Shown here piece after piece: positions 35,433 through 45,179 of a DNA stretch of 64,000 nucleotides. Made by a program: the position numbers and the translations under genes. The number at the start of each line of letters is the position of its first letter. The stretch's first letter is position 1. Below the pieces are notes generated by a model that saw only the letters and a program-made list of their open reading frames with translations, did not search any database and was not told the DNA's origin. This DNA comes from an uncultured Saprospiraceae bacterium (GTDB lineage: Bacteria > Bacteroidota > Bacteroidia > Chitinophagales > Saprospiraceae): NCBI GenBank assembly GCA_938007965.1, contig CALLMH010000052.1, forward strand, positions 46,105 to 110,104. Reading direction: 5' to 3'.

Positions 35433-37484
35433 TTAGAAATTGTATCTGACTTGTGCTTTAACCTCGGACCTTACGTTGCCATCTATCAGTTGACCTGCTG
35501 AGCCTATAGTTTCCCTATTGTCATAATATGTTCTAGAGTATCTTGCTTCTAAGGTGATTTTTCTACCCAATCTTTGACGCCAATTAATATAGAATCTAGA
35601 ACCCTTATCTGTATAAAATGGTATGCTGAATTCATAGAGAATATCATTCTCAAATGTATATATTCTAGTATCGAATCCATCAGTATCAAATATCGCGTAT
35701 CTGGCTGTAAATGAGAATAATCTGCCAATTGGTTTGTAAATAATATCTTGGTATAATAGGTACCCATCAGTAGTGCTTCCATTGTTGTCAAATAGTGTAA
35801 ACTCTACTCTGTTTCTTAATTTTAATGATTTAGAAAGTGTATTGGTCATATTCAATCTTGCTCTATGTTGACCTCGCGGGGTTAGTCTGTCAATTTTGGC
35901 CTGTGACCCGCCACTTTCGTTTCGTTGTTTTTCTTCATATCTGTACTGAAAGTAGGCATTGAATCTTCTTTTCTTGTTATATTCTAACTTAAATAAATAT
36001 TCTCGACCGCTAGAAGGCGCATCAACTTGAAATCTTAACCATGGATGTGACCAAATATCAAAGTACATACTTGCTGTGAAGTGCTTACTAATTCTAGAGA
36101 GAATGCCTATGTAAGCCCCCTCCTCATTTATCGGGAATGAGACCTCAGAGAATGCATTGGCATTGAGTACTTGATAGTCTCTTGCATAATTTCTATAAGA
36201 GAGTGCTACATCGGTGTTTCTACCTATACTTATGAGTGCTCCGCTTAGTAGTGCAGTGCCACCATTGTCACTTCGTGCAGCTTCTCCGAAGAGATTGAAA
36301 TTCTTATATCTATACCCAAAATCCAAACTCATGTTGGTCAGTTGGTCGCCTTCGAATCTAAATTTCTTATAGAGCTGATCATCGACTTCGAGAGGGATAG
36401 AAAATGTTTGGTGTAGCGTATTAAATGCAATTGAAAAATTTCGGCGTTTGTATTTTAGTATGCCGCCCATTGATGTTTGGGTTGCGGCATTTTCTTTTTC
36501 TATTTCTCTTTGTGTTCTATGAAATCCATCAATAATAATGGCTGAAAATCTTTGGAATCCAGCATCGATAGTAGTGTCTAAATCAATAGATGCATCGATA
36601 TTTTTTCTCGATGCAAATGCAGTCAGCTCTACGTTTTTACTGATATTGGATGCTGCTGCAATGCCTCTAAAAAAGTTGCCCTCATTGACTGAACTATAGG
36701 GTCTTATAGCTCTTCCACCACGTTTTATATTGGTTACAAAAGATGATTTTCCACCTCCGAAACTGTTGTGTACGATTAATCCCTGCCCCATGCTCATGGT
36801 GTAGTCACCTATGTTAAAAGTATGAAATATAGGCAGTACATCTCGCAGGTGAAGAAATCCAGTATAGTAGTCAAAACCACTTCGATTACTTCCTGAAAAA
36901 AACTGTTCGCCAGGATCTTTTTCCATTGTGAACCCTGCTCTCACATTACGACCACTATTAAAATTATATCTAGCGAATAGATGATTTGGATCACCTAGAT
37001 AACTTTCGTCTCTGAAGCCTTTTCTTTCTTGCAGTACATATTTCCATTTGAGAAACATATTAGACCTAGATTCCTTCATGATGGAATTCAAGGAATAATT
37101 CTTTTTTTCGCCTCCTTCTGTTATTAACGGAATTAGGGCACTTAGTACGCCAAAATCTAGAGATGGCAAAGTTTGTAATTCATATTTACTTAAAAATGGA
37201 CCATACTGTTCTCTATAGTCTATTATGTCCGCTATTTGAATATCTGATAAGAGCTGAAGACTTTCGAGATCTTCGGTAGTTGCCTTATTGATATTGATTG
37301 GGTTTTTCAAATATGCCTGTAAGTCTTCATATAGAGAGAAGAAATCATAAGTAACGTCATCATCATCATTCTCCAATAGATCTTCAAGCAAGTTTGCTGA
37401 AAGCACAGCTATAGAATCTTGACCTGTTAGGCGAAAATTAACCAATAGAAGTAAAATAATGACTGTAAGGTATCTTATGTTCAT
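35433..37484 (-). CDS. Helix-hairpin-helix domain protein with predicted outer-membrane beta-barrel-like C-terminus (track start 37517)
   Basis: ININKATTEDLESLQLLSDIQIADIIDYREQYGPFLSKYELQTLP (ComEA-like HhH); alternating aromatic beta-rich remainder ending YNF. MNIRYLTVIILLLLVNFRLTGQ is a better signal peptide start. Confidence 0.8.
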   Translation of the reverse strand: MNIRYLTVIILLLLVNFRLTGQDSIAVLSANLLEDLLENDDDDVTYDFFSLYEDLQAYLKNPININKATTEDLESLQLLSDIQIADIIDYREQYGPFLSKYELQTLPSLDFGVLSALIPLITEGGEKKNYSLNSIMKESRSNMFLKWKYVLQERKGFRDESYLGDPNHLFARYNFNSGRNVRAGFTMEKDPGEQFFSGSNRSGFDYYTGFLHLRDVLPIFHTFNIGDYTMSMGQGLIVHNSFGGGKSSFVTNIKRGGRAIRPYSSVNEGNFFRGIAAASNISKNVELTAFASRKNIDASIDLDTTIDAGFQRFSAIIIDGFHRTQREIEKENAATQTSMGGILKYKRRNFSIAFNTLHQTFSIPLEVDDQLYKKFRFEGDQLTNMSLDFGYRYKNFNLFGEAARSDNGGTALLSGALISIGRNTDVALSYRNYARDYQVLNANAFSEVSFPINEEGAYIGILSRISKHFTASMYFDIWSHPWLRFQVDAPSSGREYLFKLEYNKKRRFNAYFQYRYEEKQRNESGGSQAKIDRLTPRGQHRARLNMTNTLSKSLKLRNRVEFTLFDNNGSTTDGYLLYQDIIYKPIGRLFSFTARYAIFDTDGFDTRIYTFENDILYEFSIPFYTDKGSRFYINWRQRLGRKITLEARYSRTYYDNRETIGSAGQLIDGNVRSEVKAQVRYNF

Positions 37485-37545
37485 ATATCTGATGCAATAG
37501 ATATCGTAAATATACATAGCCTATCCAATATAATGAAGAATAAAC

Positions 37546-37580
37546 AAAAAAGGCGATCTTCCTGCTAAAGAAAGATCGCC
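37546..37580 (-). terminator. Rho-independent terminator (minus strand)
   Basis: ggcgatctt ... aagatcgcc stem; minus-strand T-run (plus-strand aaaaaa 37546-37551). Confidence 0.8.
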
Positions 37581-37636
37581 GCACTACTTAACTACTAAAA
37601 TTGTTTTTTAGGCTTCGAACGTCTATAATATCCGAC

Positions 37637-38209
37637 TTATTTTGAAAATCTATGTAAAAATGTTCCTTCTTTATTAGATACGACAACACTGTAAGTTCCA
37701 GCTGGTAATTGAGAAGTGTCGAATCTTTTATTGATTGATAATGAGTCTTTTATTATCGATTGGTGAATAGTTTCTTCTCCTTTCACAATAGAAATTTCGG
37801 TATCAACTCCAGCTGCCAGATAATTTACATCGACGCTATTATCTACTATTTTGAATGTAGGTTTGAACGTAGTATTTGCATTGATATCTATGATCAGTCC
37901 CTCATTAGTTATTGTAATATTATTTTTGATGGACTTGAGATTGTTGGATACTGTTATGGTATAGTTTCCAGTTTCCAATTTCTTTAAGTTGAATGTTTTG
38001 CTTTTTTGTAGTGATTCTAGTTTATTATAAATTCTGTTTCCCTCTTCATCGTCAATGACTACTAATACAGAATTTGTTTTCCATATGGTCTTGTCAATAA
38101 TAAATGACTTAGTACCGTTTGACGTGATCGTCGGATTTGTTGTGATTGCAAAAGCTTGAACAGCAGAAAATATAACAGCTATAAATGTGCTAAATAATAA
38201 ATTTCTCAT
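37637..38209 (-). CDS. Secreted hypothetical protein with T9SS-tail-like beta repeats
   Basis: Signal peptide MRNLLFSTFIAVIFSAVQAFA; two segments resembling sorting-domain folds (LETGNYTITVSN, LPAGTYSVVVSNKEGTFLHRFSK). Confidence 0.7.
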   Translation of the reverse strand: MRNLLFSTFIAVIFSAVQAFAITTNPTITSNGTKSFIIDKTIWKTNSVLVVIDDEEGNRIYNKLESLQKSKTFNLKKLETGNYTITVSNNLKSIKNNITITNEGLIIDINANTTFKPTFKIVDNSVDVNYLAAGVDTEISIVKGEETIHQSIIKDSLSINKRFDTSQLPAGTYSVVVSNKEGTFLHRFSK

Positions 38210-38437
38210 TTTTGTAAATTTTTGTTTTTGTAATTATTTTAATCTTTTCTACTACAAATATATACTCGATACTCACGATATAATATGTCAAAATTGTTAA
38301 TTATTGATACTATATTACCTTAATATCTATTTTTGATGTTGCTTTATGTTAAATTGGAGGTTAAAATATATAGTGTGCAAAATATAGTATGGATCAATCG
38401 AAATTTAAGTTGTTCGATTTAGTATAAATAGAAACTT

Positions 38438-39328
38438 ATGAGTCAGCAAAAAACATCTTCTCCTTTACTAGAAAGAGTAGTCCCATCGTTTGGTCAATCA
38501 TTTACACTATTGAAGTTTGACGAGTCCAACGACAATACTGAGAGGTTCTGGCATTTTCATCCTGAATTAGAATTAGTCTATGTGGCAGATGGTAGTGGTA
38601 AGCGTCATATTGGTAATCATATTTCTTATTTCAACAAGGGAGATTTGGTTTTCATTGGTCCTAATTTGCCCCATTTTGGGTTTACAGATAGATTCAGTGT
38701 TAATAGTTCTGAAATAGTCTTGCAGTGGAAGGAGGACTTTCTAGGGACAAAGATATTAGACTTGCCTGAGACTGAACACATCAAGAGTTTGTTCAGCAGA
38801 TCAAAGCAAGGAATAGTATTCTATGGGAATATAAAACAGGAAGTTGGGGCCCGATTGGAGGATCTGATACATATGGGACCGTTTGAGAGATTGATAGGTT
38901 TTATAAAAATACTTCATAAACTTTCTCTCTCTAATGAATATAAACTGCTCAATGCATCTTCTGTCGGATTAGTTGTAAATCTACAGGATAGCAAAAGAAT
39001 AGATACGATATACAAGTATGTAAGAAAGCATTTTATGGATGAGGAACTCCCATTGAAGACTATATCGGCACTGGTAAATATGACTGTACCTTCGTTCTGT
39101 CGATATTTTAAGAAACATACAAATAAGACTTTTACACAATTCGTAAATGAATTTAGAATTGTGCACGCAACAAAGTTATTATCAGAATCCGATGCCCCAA
39201 TTTCTGAGGTATGTTTTGATAGCGGATTTAATAATTTTTCTCATTTCAATAGAAATTTTAAGAAGATCACAGGTAAGAGCCCTAGAGAATATAGGGTTGA
39301 ATTAGGTGGAGTAAGTTTGGGTGATTGA
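38438..39328 (+). CDS. AraC family transcriptional regulator with cupin-type N-terminus
   Basis: FWHFHPELELVYVADGSGKRHIGNH cupin; C-terminal HTH ...FCRYFKKHTNKTFTQFVNEFRIVHATKLLSESDAPISEVCFDSGFNNFSHFNRNFKKITGKSPREYR. Confidence 0.93.
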   Translation: MSQQKTSSPLLERVVPSFGQSFTLLKFDESNDNTERFWHFHPELELVYVADGSGKRHIGNHISYFNKGDLVFIGPNLPHFGFTDRFSVNSSEIVLQWKEDFLGTKILDLPETEHIKSLFSRSKQGIVFYGNIKQEVGARLEDLIHMGPFERLIGFIKILHKLSLSNEYKLLNASSVGLVVNLQDSKRIDTIYKYVRKHFMDEELPLKTISALVNMTVPSFCRYFKKHTNKTFTQFVNEFRIVHATKLLSESDAPISEVCFDSGFNNFSHFNRNFKKITGKSPREYRVELGGVSLGD

Positions 39329-39356
39329 TTGAAGATATATTGAAAAAACCAAATAA

Positions 39357-40571
39357 CTAATTAGAGTGATCCCTAGTATTAATTGATGCATCAATTTTTA
39401 TAACCTCTTTTTTAATGTCGAGTTTTTCTACCAAGTTAAGATCAGGCTGTCCGGCATCCAACCATGCGGAGAACCATACACTACCTATAGAAAGCACAGC
39501 ATCTTGCATTCTTCTCTCGACCATACCGTCCATTCTATCATGATATGCTCTTGAGAATTCTGGACATTGTGTTTTGATTGTGCGATCTAGTCGTTCGTCG
39601 TAGCACATTTGCTGATCTTCTGGAAATGTTTGGGTCAGTTCTTTTTCTGTATCTAGTACATCTGGAAGTAGACTGTGACTCTCCTCTACAATACCCCAGA
39701 AATATTTTAGTGGCTTCTTGATGTATAATGCTTTTCCTACCAAAAAACTATATTCAGAATCTGCGTAGAGCTCCGGTAGTCTTGATTCCCAGAATGCATG
39801 GATACCTACTTGGTCGGTTAACTGGCCGTTATAATTTTTTGTAGTGTGCAGTGGTACATGTGCATCTCCTATATAGTGACCATATTCTGCAGATAGTCTG
39901 AGTATTTTTTCATAATCACCATCTTGGAATGCCTTTACGAGCCAATAGTACATTGTATTCAAATGATATGGGAGTATTCCTTCTTGTGAAAATTCGTCTT
40001 TGATATGAAGATCACCATCTATATCATAATCTTCAAGTATATCTCTCACGGCTAGATTACTCACTGTCCAGTCATCTTCGTAGTACTGAGGCATGACCTC
40101 ATTCCTAAAAAACTGTCGAAACGTATCGGTAGAGATAGCATATGATTTATGATCAAGATAGATATTTACAGTGTCACGAGAGTATTGTAACTGGAGACCA
40201 AGGGTATCTAGTCGATTGATTAGTTTATAGTCAGCATATTTCATCAATGCATCATCGAATATCCACGGTACATCTTTCAGTGCATTTTCTCCCCAAGAAT
40301 CTATATCTATATAATGTCTTACTGCCTCGTGTTTTGTGGCGTATCTTCTTTTATCAGGATCTACAGCATGCTCGGTAATGTATTCTATATTCTTCTTATA
40401 GAAACCGATCATTTCTGGCGGTAGGGTAAAAACAGCCATTCTATTTATCTTTCGATGTCCATAGAAACCCCACTCTGGAGAAGAAATGAATGCTGTCGAT
40501 GATAAATAAATCACAAAAACAATGCAAATAGATGATATTGCGCCAAGTGTTTTTTTTGCATTTGAATTCAT
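39357..40571 (-). CDS. Zinc-dependent phospholipase C/S1-P1 nuclease-like protein
   Basis: WGFYGHRKINRMAVF (N-terminal metal ligand motif), EAVRHYIDIDSWG, YGHYIGDAHVPLHTTKNYNGQLTDQVGIHAFWESRLPE. Confidence 0.8.
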   Translation of the reverse strand: MNSNAKKTLGAISSICIVFVIYLSSTAFISSPEWGFYGHRKINRMAVFTLPPEMIGFYKKNIEYITEHAVDPDKRRYATKHEAVRHYIDIDSWGENALKDVPWIFDDALMKYADYKLINRLDTLGLQLQYSRDTVNIYLDHKSYAISTDTFRQFFRNEVMPQYYEDDWTVSNLAVRDILEDYDIDGDLHIKDEFSQEGILPYHLNTMYYWLVKAFQDGDYEKILRLSAEYGHYIGDAHVPLHTTKNYNGQLTDQVGIHAFWESRLPELYADSEYSFLVGKALYIKKPLKYFWGIVEESHSLLPDVLDTEKELTQTFPEDQQMCYDERLDRTIKTQCPEFSRAYHDRMDGMVERRMQDAVLSIGSVWFSAWLDAGQPDLNLVEKLDIKKEVIKIDASINTRDHSN

Positions 40572-40610
40572 GATATTTTGCTATTTATTTGTGAAACGTT
40601 CAGCTTATGT

Positions 40611-41594
40611 CTAAAGTGCCAAAATTTCAGCCATTTCTACCAAATCCTTATTCAATTCCTTAGTCTTGGTAATCGCGTCATCAAATGAGGTATAAGAAAT
40701 TTGATCGTTGATAACACCGAGGGCTACACTAGACTTTCCTTCGAGGAGTGCATTCACAGCCGCGAAACCCAATCGAGCGGATAATACTCTGTCCTGACAA
40801 GAGGGAGATCCACCTCTTTGTAAATGCCCAATGATGGTCACTTTCGTGTCAAATTGGGGATTCATAACCTTGATTTTATCCGCAATCTCCATGGCATTGC
40901 CATTTTTATTACCTTCTGCCACGATCACTAAGTTGAATAGTTTTTTGCGTTGCGCAGATTTATTGAGCATATCAGATAAGTCTTCTAGCGAATCATCAGT
41001 CTCAGGAAGAAATATAGAACTAGCTCCACTTCCGATCCCAGTATGCAATGCTATATAACCAGAATGACGGCCCATTACTTCAATGAAAAATAATCGATTG
41101 TGACTGTCTGCTGTGTCTCTGATTCTATCTACTGCTTCTATCGCGGTATTGATCGCGGTATCGAATCCAATAGTATAGTCCGTACCGAATATATCGTTGT
41201 CGATTGTACCAGGAAGACCTACAAAAGGAATGTCATATTCTTCCATAAAGATCTTGGCTCCTGTGAATGTACCATTACCTCCGATAGCTACACAAGCGTC
41301 AATATCGTGCGCTTTCAATGAGTCGTAAGCTTTTTTTCTTCCTTCTGGTGTTCGGAATTCCTCACTTCTTGCGGTCTTGAGCATCGTACCTCCTCTATGC
41401 ATTATATTTCCTACATCTCTTCGTTCTAGACGCTTGATGTTCCCGTTGATCATGCCATCATACCCTCTATATATGCCGTATACATGAAGGTCATTGTATT
41501 CTGCTGTTCTTACTACAGATCTTACAGCGGCGTTCATTCCTGGTGCATCGCCTCCTGAAGTAAAGACCGCGATTCTCTTGATATTTCCTGACAT
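40611..41594 (-). CDS. pfkA: 6-phosphofructokinase
   Basis: TSGGDAPGMNAAVRSVV, GIYRGYDGMI, LPGTIDNDIFGTDYTIGFDTAINTAIEAVDRIRDTADSHNR, EVMGRHSGYIAL, GHLQRGGSPSCQDRVLSARLG. Confidence 0.93.
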   Translation of the reverse strand: MSGNIKRIAVFTSGGDAPGMNAAVRSVVRTAEYNDLHVYGIYRGYDGMINGNIKRLERRDVGNIMHRGGTMLKTARSEEFRTPEGRKKAYDSLKAHDIDACVAIGGNGTFTGAKIFMEEYDIPFVGLPGTIDNDIFGTDYTIGFDTAINTAIEAVDRIRDTADSHNRLFFIEVMGRHSGYIALHTGIGSGASSIFLPETDDSLEDLSDMLNKSAQRKKLFNLVIVAEGNKNGNAMEIADKIKVMNPQFDTKVTIIGHLQRGGSPSCQDRVLSARLGFAAVNALLEGKSSVALGVINDQISYTSFDDAITKTKELNKDLVEMAEILAL

Positions 41595-41689
41595 CTGTTT
41601 TTGTTTTTTGATAATCTTAGATTTCGATTTGACTTTTGCATCTTTCTCCTAGCTTTATATTCAGCTACGTCAATGTGGTGGTCATATCT

Positions 41690-42532
41690 CTATGTTCGAT
41701 TATTTGTATGATATTTGATCAACCCTTGAATAGGTTTTTGTAAGATCAAAGTCATGTGTAAATTGTTATTTTCTAAAACCTCTTTTAATATATCCTCACA
41801 AAAATAAGCTATCGAACCTACAAAGTATAATTCATATGACAAATAATCAAAATATGACTTAATTCTTATGTCTATGAAGGACTGAAAAAGCGGAGAGAGT
41901 AGGGCTCTTCGCCACTCCAAATTATTTGTTTCATTGATAAAATGTGCAAATTTTGCTAAGTAAGCAGTAGGACCCGATTCTTGATATAGAGATCTAATCA
42001 CACTGCTTTTATCGAGATCGTATTTTGATTCAAAATCGACTTTAACATCAAGAGGCATTTGACGATAAAAATACGCTTTGAGAATCGTCCTCCCGATATC
42101 GGTACCCGCTCCTTCATTACTGATCTTATAGCCCAAGCTTGGGATGTTATCAGTTATTTCTGATCCATTATATGTGCACGAGTTACATCCTGTTCCGAGT
42201 ATTGATATGATACCTTTTTTGTCACCAGCAAGTGCTTTGCAAGCTCCTAGTAAATCACTTTGGATATTTATCTTGATAGTATTTGGAAAGGAATTTAATA
42301 GCCATGTCTCTATCCTTGATTTACTTGTATAGTCGATTACACCAGCTCCATAATAATGGATTTTTTCTATTTTAGATGCAAGGTTGGCTAATTCTGCATT
42401 GTGCTCGGAAAGTGATATAAATGCAGTATCAGAAGAAGGGTTTATGCCTATACTTGGATAGATAGTATGATCTAAGCCATTAATTACTGCCCAATCTGTT
42501 TTAGTAGATCCACTGTCTACTACGAGGATCAT
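41690..42532 (-). CDS. N-acetylglucosamine kinase-like protein (BadF/BadG/BcrA/BcrD ATPase family)
   Basis: MILVVDSGSTKTDWAVI, SDLLGACKALAGDKKGIISILGTGCNSC, GYKISNEGAGTDIGRTILKAYF. Confidence 0.85.
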   Translation of the reverse strand: MILVVDSGSTKTDWAVINGLDHTIYPSIGINPSSDTAFISLSEHNAELANLASKIEKIHYYGAGVIDYTSKSRIETWLLNSFPNTIKINIQSDLLGACKALAGDKKGIISILGTGCNSCTYNGSEITDNIPSLGYKISNEGAGTDIGRTILKAYFYRQMPLDVKVDFESKYDLDKSSVIRSLYQESGPTAYLAKFAHFINETNNLEWRRALLSPLFQSFIDIRIKSYFDYLSYELYFVGSIAYFCEDILKEVLENNNLHMTLILQKPIQGLIKYHTNNRT

Positions 42533-42667
42533 GTTATCATTGATTTTCGGTTGAATGTTAAGCTAAGGATAGGACTTAGACTGCAAGCTACTTTATAATT
42601 AAATACTAGAAACGAACGAATATCACGTGCTTAAGTAAAATTACGACCCTATGATGTTAATCTCTCC

Positions 42668-42796
42668 CTAAGAAGATGCCATATATAAGAGCGCTATCAA
42701 TAGTAAAGTAACGATAAGAGTAATAGTGAAAAATTTCTTTTGAGCCGCTTTATCTTCTTTTGCTATTTCTGATTTTTTCTTTTTTCTTTTTGCCAT
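42668..42796 (-). CDS. Small single-TM protein, 42 aa (not in ORF track)
   Basis: MAKRKKKKSEIAKEDKAAQKKFFTITLIVTLLLLIALLYMASS-stop; basic N-terminus then one TM segment. Confidence 0.55.
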   Translation of the reverse strand: MAKRKKKKSEIAKEDKAAQKKFFTITLIVTLLLIALLYMASS

Positions 42797-42898
42797 GATT
42801 TTGTGCTTTTTTATTCTATGGACTAATATAGCACACTATCCCAATTCAAACAAATAATAGTTTGCTAATATCTTCAAATGTTTACTTCTGTTCAATAA

Positions 42899-44185
42899 TT
42901 ATCTATCGATTTGTATGTTTATATCTAGCCATTCTTCTAGGGTATTTATGAATAGCGATTTCTCATTGGCCGTCATATTGCTTATTCTAGCATTACCATG
43001 ATGCTTATCTTTCATGAAAAACCACTTAGAGTTTACCTTGTCGGAAGGCGGCACTGCTGTTGCGGACCATGTGTCTAGGGCTCCATTTATATAGAGCATA
43101 TTATTGCCTTTTTCTTCTATCCACTTAGCGGCTTTATTGGTGATAGTGCCGTCCCACTTTACTTCCATTTTATTAGGTACAAACGCAGCATGCGGATGAG
43201 GTTTGTAATCCAGGTGATTCAGTAATCCTTCGAAGTCTTCTGTTTCAAAACCATAATATCCCATTTGATTCGCAGATTGATAATAATGAGAAGAGAATTT
43301 TTGCATTTCTATATCAGAGTAGAAGTCGAGGCCGACTATATTTAGTAGGTAATCGACCTGTGTGGTTAAGTTTGCATCCTCAGGAATCTTAGAACAGTCG
43401 TTCCCATATTGCCAAAATGAAAAGGGAAGTTCAAGCACCGAATACTCATACGCTTCTCCTAATGTAAAGTAGTTAAATTTTAGATTGCGACCTTTTACGT
43501 ACCATTCTAGCATTGATAGTACTTGATCACTATTTTTTAATAGATCTTTTTGGAGGTCAAGTAAGTCATTCCTGCATTCTTCCGAGCCTATATTATCTAA
43601 GAAGTCATAGATTCTCTGCTCTTCATATTCGTAGTTTAATGGTGCTACATAAGGTATCGATACATCTACATCATCCGGATAGAAGTATTTGTATAGTATC
43701 GTAGTGGTGCCTCCTTTACTGATCCCAGTAGAGATCCATTTGCCAGTATTGATTTCGTCGAATAGTGTTCTTATCCTGTGTAAATCTGCTGTAACTTGTT
43801 CAAAGTTGAGGTATTGATAGTCGACCGAGTCAGGCATACTTTCTCCGAAATATCTGTGCTCCACATTGAGCTGATTTGCTTCTGTAAGTGTTGCGACTTC
43901 CGTGATGTTATTTCTACCTTTTTCGTACCCATTTGTTATGATAGCTGTAGGTTTATCATATTGGATATGACTGTAATAGACTTTCTGATAAAAATAACCA
44001 GCATCTTGATTTTGATGGTCTAAGGGTTGTTTGATCATTAGTTTGTAAGCGGATTCATAGCCTTCGGGTGTTTCTATTTTTGTGAAAATCACATCAGGTA
44101 ACTCAAATAGCTTTTTCTCCAGTTCAGATTGGGAGAAGAGCGTAGTCAATAGACAACAAAGAATCAAGGTGTAATTGTATTTCAT
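42899..44185 (-). CDS. S37 (PS-10) family serine peptidase, secreted
   Basis: MIKQPLDHQNQDAGYFYQKVYYSH, NVEHRYFGESMP, KWISTGISKGGTTTILYKYFYPDDVDVSIPYVAPL (nucleophile GISKGG), MLYINGALDTWSATAV, DKHHGNA. Confidence 0.85.
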   Translation of the reverse strand: MKYNYTLILCCLLTTLFSQSELEKKLFELPDVIFTKIETPEGYESAYKLMIKQPLDHQNQDAGYFYQKVYYSHIQYDKPTAIITNGYEKGRNNITEVATLTEANQLNVEHRYFGESMPDSVDYQYLNFEQVTADLHRIRTLFDEINTGKWISTGISKGGTTTILYKYFYPDDVDVSIPYVAPLNYEYEEQRIYDFLDNIGSEECRNDLLDLQKDLLKNSDQVLSMLEWYVKGRNLKFNYFTLGEAYEYSVLELPFSFWQYGNDCSKIPEDANLTTQVDYLLNIVGLDFYSDIEMQKFSSHYYQSANQMGYYGFETEDFEGLLNHLDYKPHPHAAFVPNKMEVKWDGTITNKAAKWIEEKGNNMLYINGALDTWSATAVPPSDKVNSKWFFMKDKHHGNARISNMTANEKSLFINTLEEWLDINIQIDR

Positions 44186-44221
44186 TTTTTATATTTTTTA
44201 TAAATTTAGTTGGTCCTCATC

Positions 44222-45109
44222 TTAACCTATGGCGATCAAGACTATAGCGGATATAGCCATCCCCAATCCGATAATCTTAGGCTTATTAAACTTCTCTCCG
44301 AAAAATATAAAACCTAAAATAGCGGTTGTTACCAATATTCCTACATTATTAATTGGGAATACTACAGATCCTTCCATTCCATTGGAGAGTACTTTGAGTA
44401 CCAGCCAGATAGAGAAGAAATTTGGAATACCTAAAGCTATTCCTGCAATCAATTCCTTTTTTCGAAATGTTGTTTTGTTTTTTAGATAATCAATGAGGAC
44501 AAAAAGTAATCCAAAACAACCCGCTACGAAAAATAAGGTTGCTACAAAATCTATGTCTAAGCTACTGACAAGTCCAATCTCGCTTACGTACCATAATCCG
44601 AAATCGATAATGCAACTACCGATAAATGTTCCAGCCGGAAATAGATAAATGAGAGGATTTAGTTTTTGAGATGGTGCGCTTTCTTTAGCATTTTTAGATG
44701 TACCACTGAGACTGATTACAAATATTGATGCAATAGCAAGTATTATCCCAACTATCTTCATAGTGCCGGACGAATCTCCAAAGTATAATATAGCCGCCAA
44801 CGTTGGAGCTATCAATGACATCTTCTGAAATATGGAGCCGATCACAACTCCAAACCGTTGTACAGTCTGTGCAAAAAGATTGAAGACAATAATGAAACTC
44901 AACCCAATCAGTAATGCAGCTGTCAGCCACGGCTTATCCATTGTCTGTATACTGATGGCAGATTTTCCCAATACCACCGAAGCGGTTAGGACACATACAA
45001 AATAATTAATCACAATGGCTTGTAATACACGAATCTCATATCTTGCAAATAGCTTGAATATGACACTAATGTATGAATTGAATAAAATACAAATTAGTAG
45101 TAGGAGCAT
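44222..45109 (-). CDS. EamA/DMT family transporter
   Basis: About 10 hydrophobic segments; FPINNVGILVTTAILGFIFFGEKFNKPKIIGLGMAISAIVLIAIG is typical of EamA C-termini. Confidence 0.8.
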   Translation of the reverse strand: MLLLLICILFNSYISVIFKLFARYEIRVLQAIVINYFVCVLTASVVLGKSAISIQTMDKPWLTAALLIGLSFIIVFNLFAQTVQRFGVVIGSIFQKMSLIAPTLAAILYFGDSSGTMKIVGIILAIASIFVISLSGTSKNAKESAPSQKLNPLIYLFPAGTFIGSCIIDFGLWYVSEIGLVSSLDIDFVATLFFVAGCFGLLFVLIDYLKNKTTFRKKELIAGIALGIPNFFSIWLVLKVLSNGMEGSVVFPINNVGILVTTAILGFIFFGEKFNKPKIIGLGMAISAIVLIAIG

Positions 45110-45129
45110 TTATGTCTTTGAGGGATATT

Positions 45130-45158
45130 AAAAAAGCCGCCCTTGGGTAAAGGCGGCT
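45130..45158 (-). terminator. Rho-independent terminator (minus strand)
   Basis: agccgcc ... ggcggct stem with minus-strand T-run. Confidence 0.8.
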
Positions 45159-45179
45159 AATGTTTTCAAGTGGTTTGAT

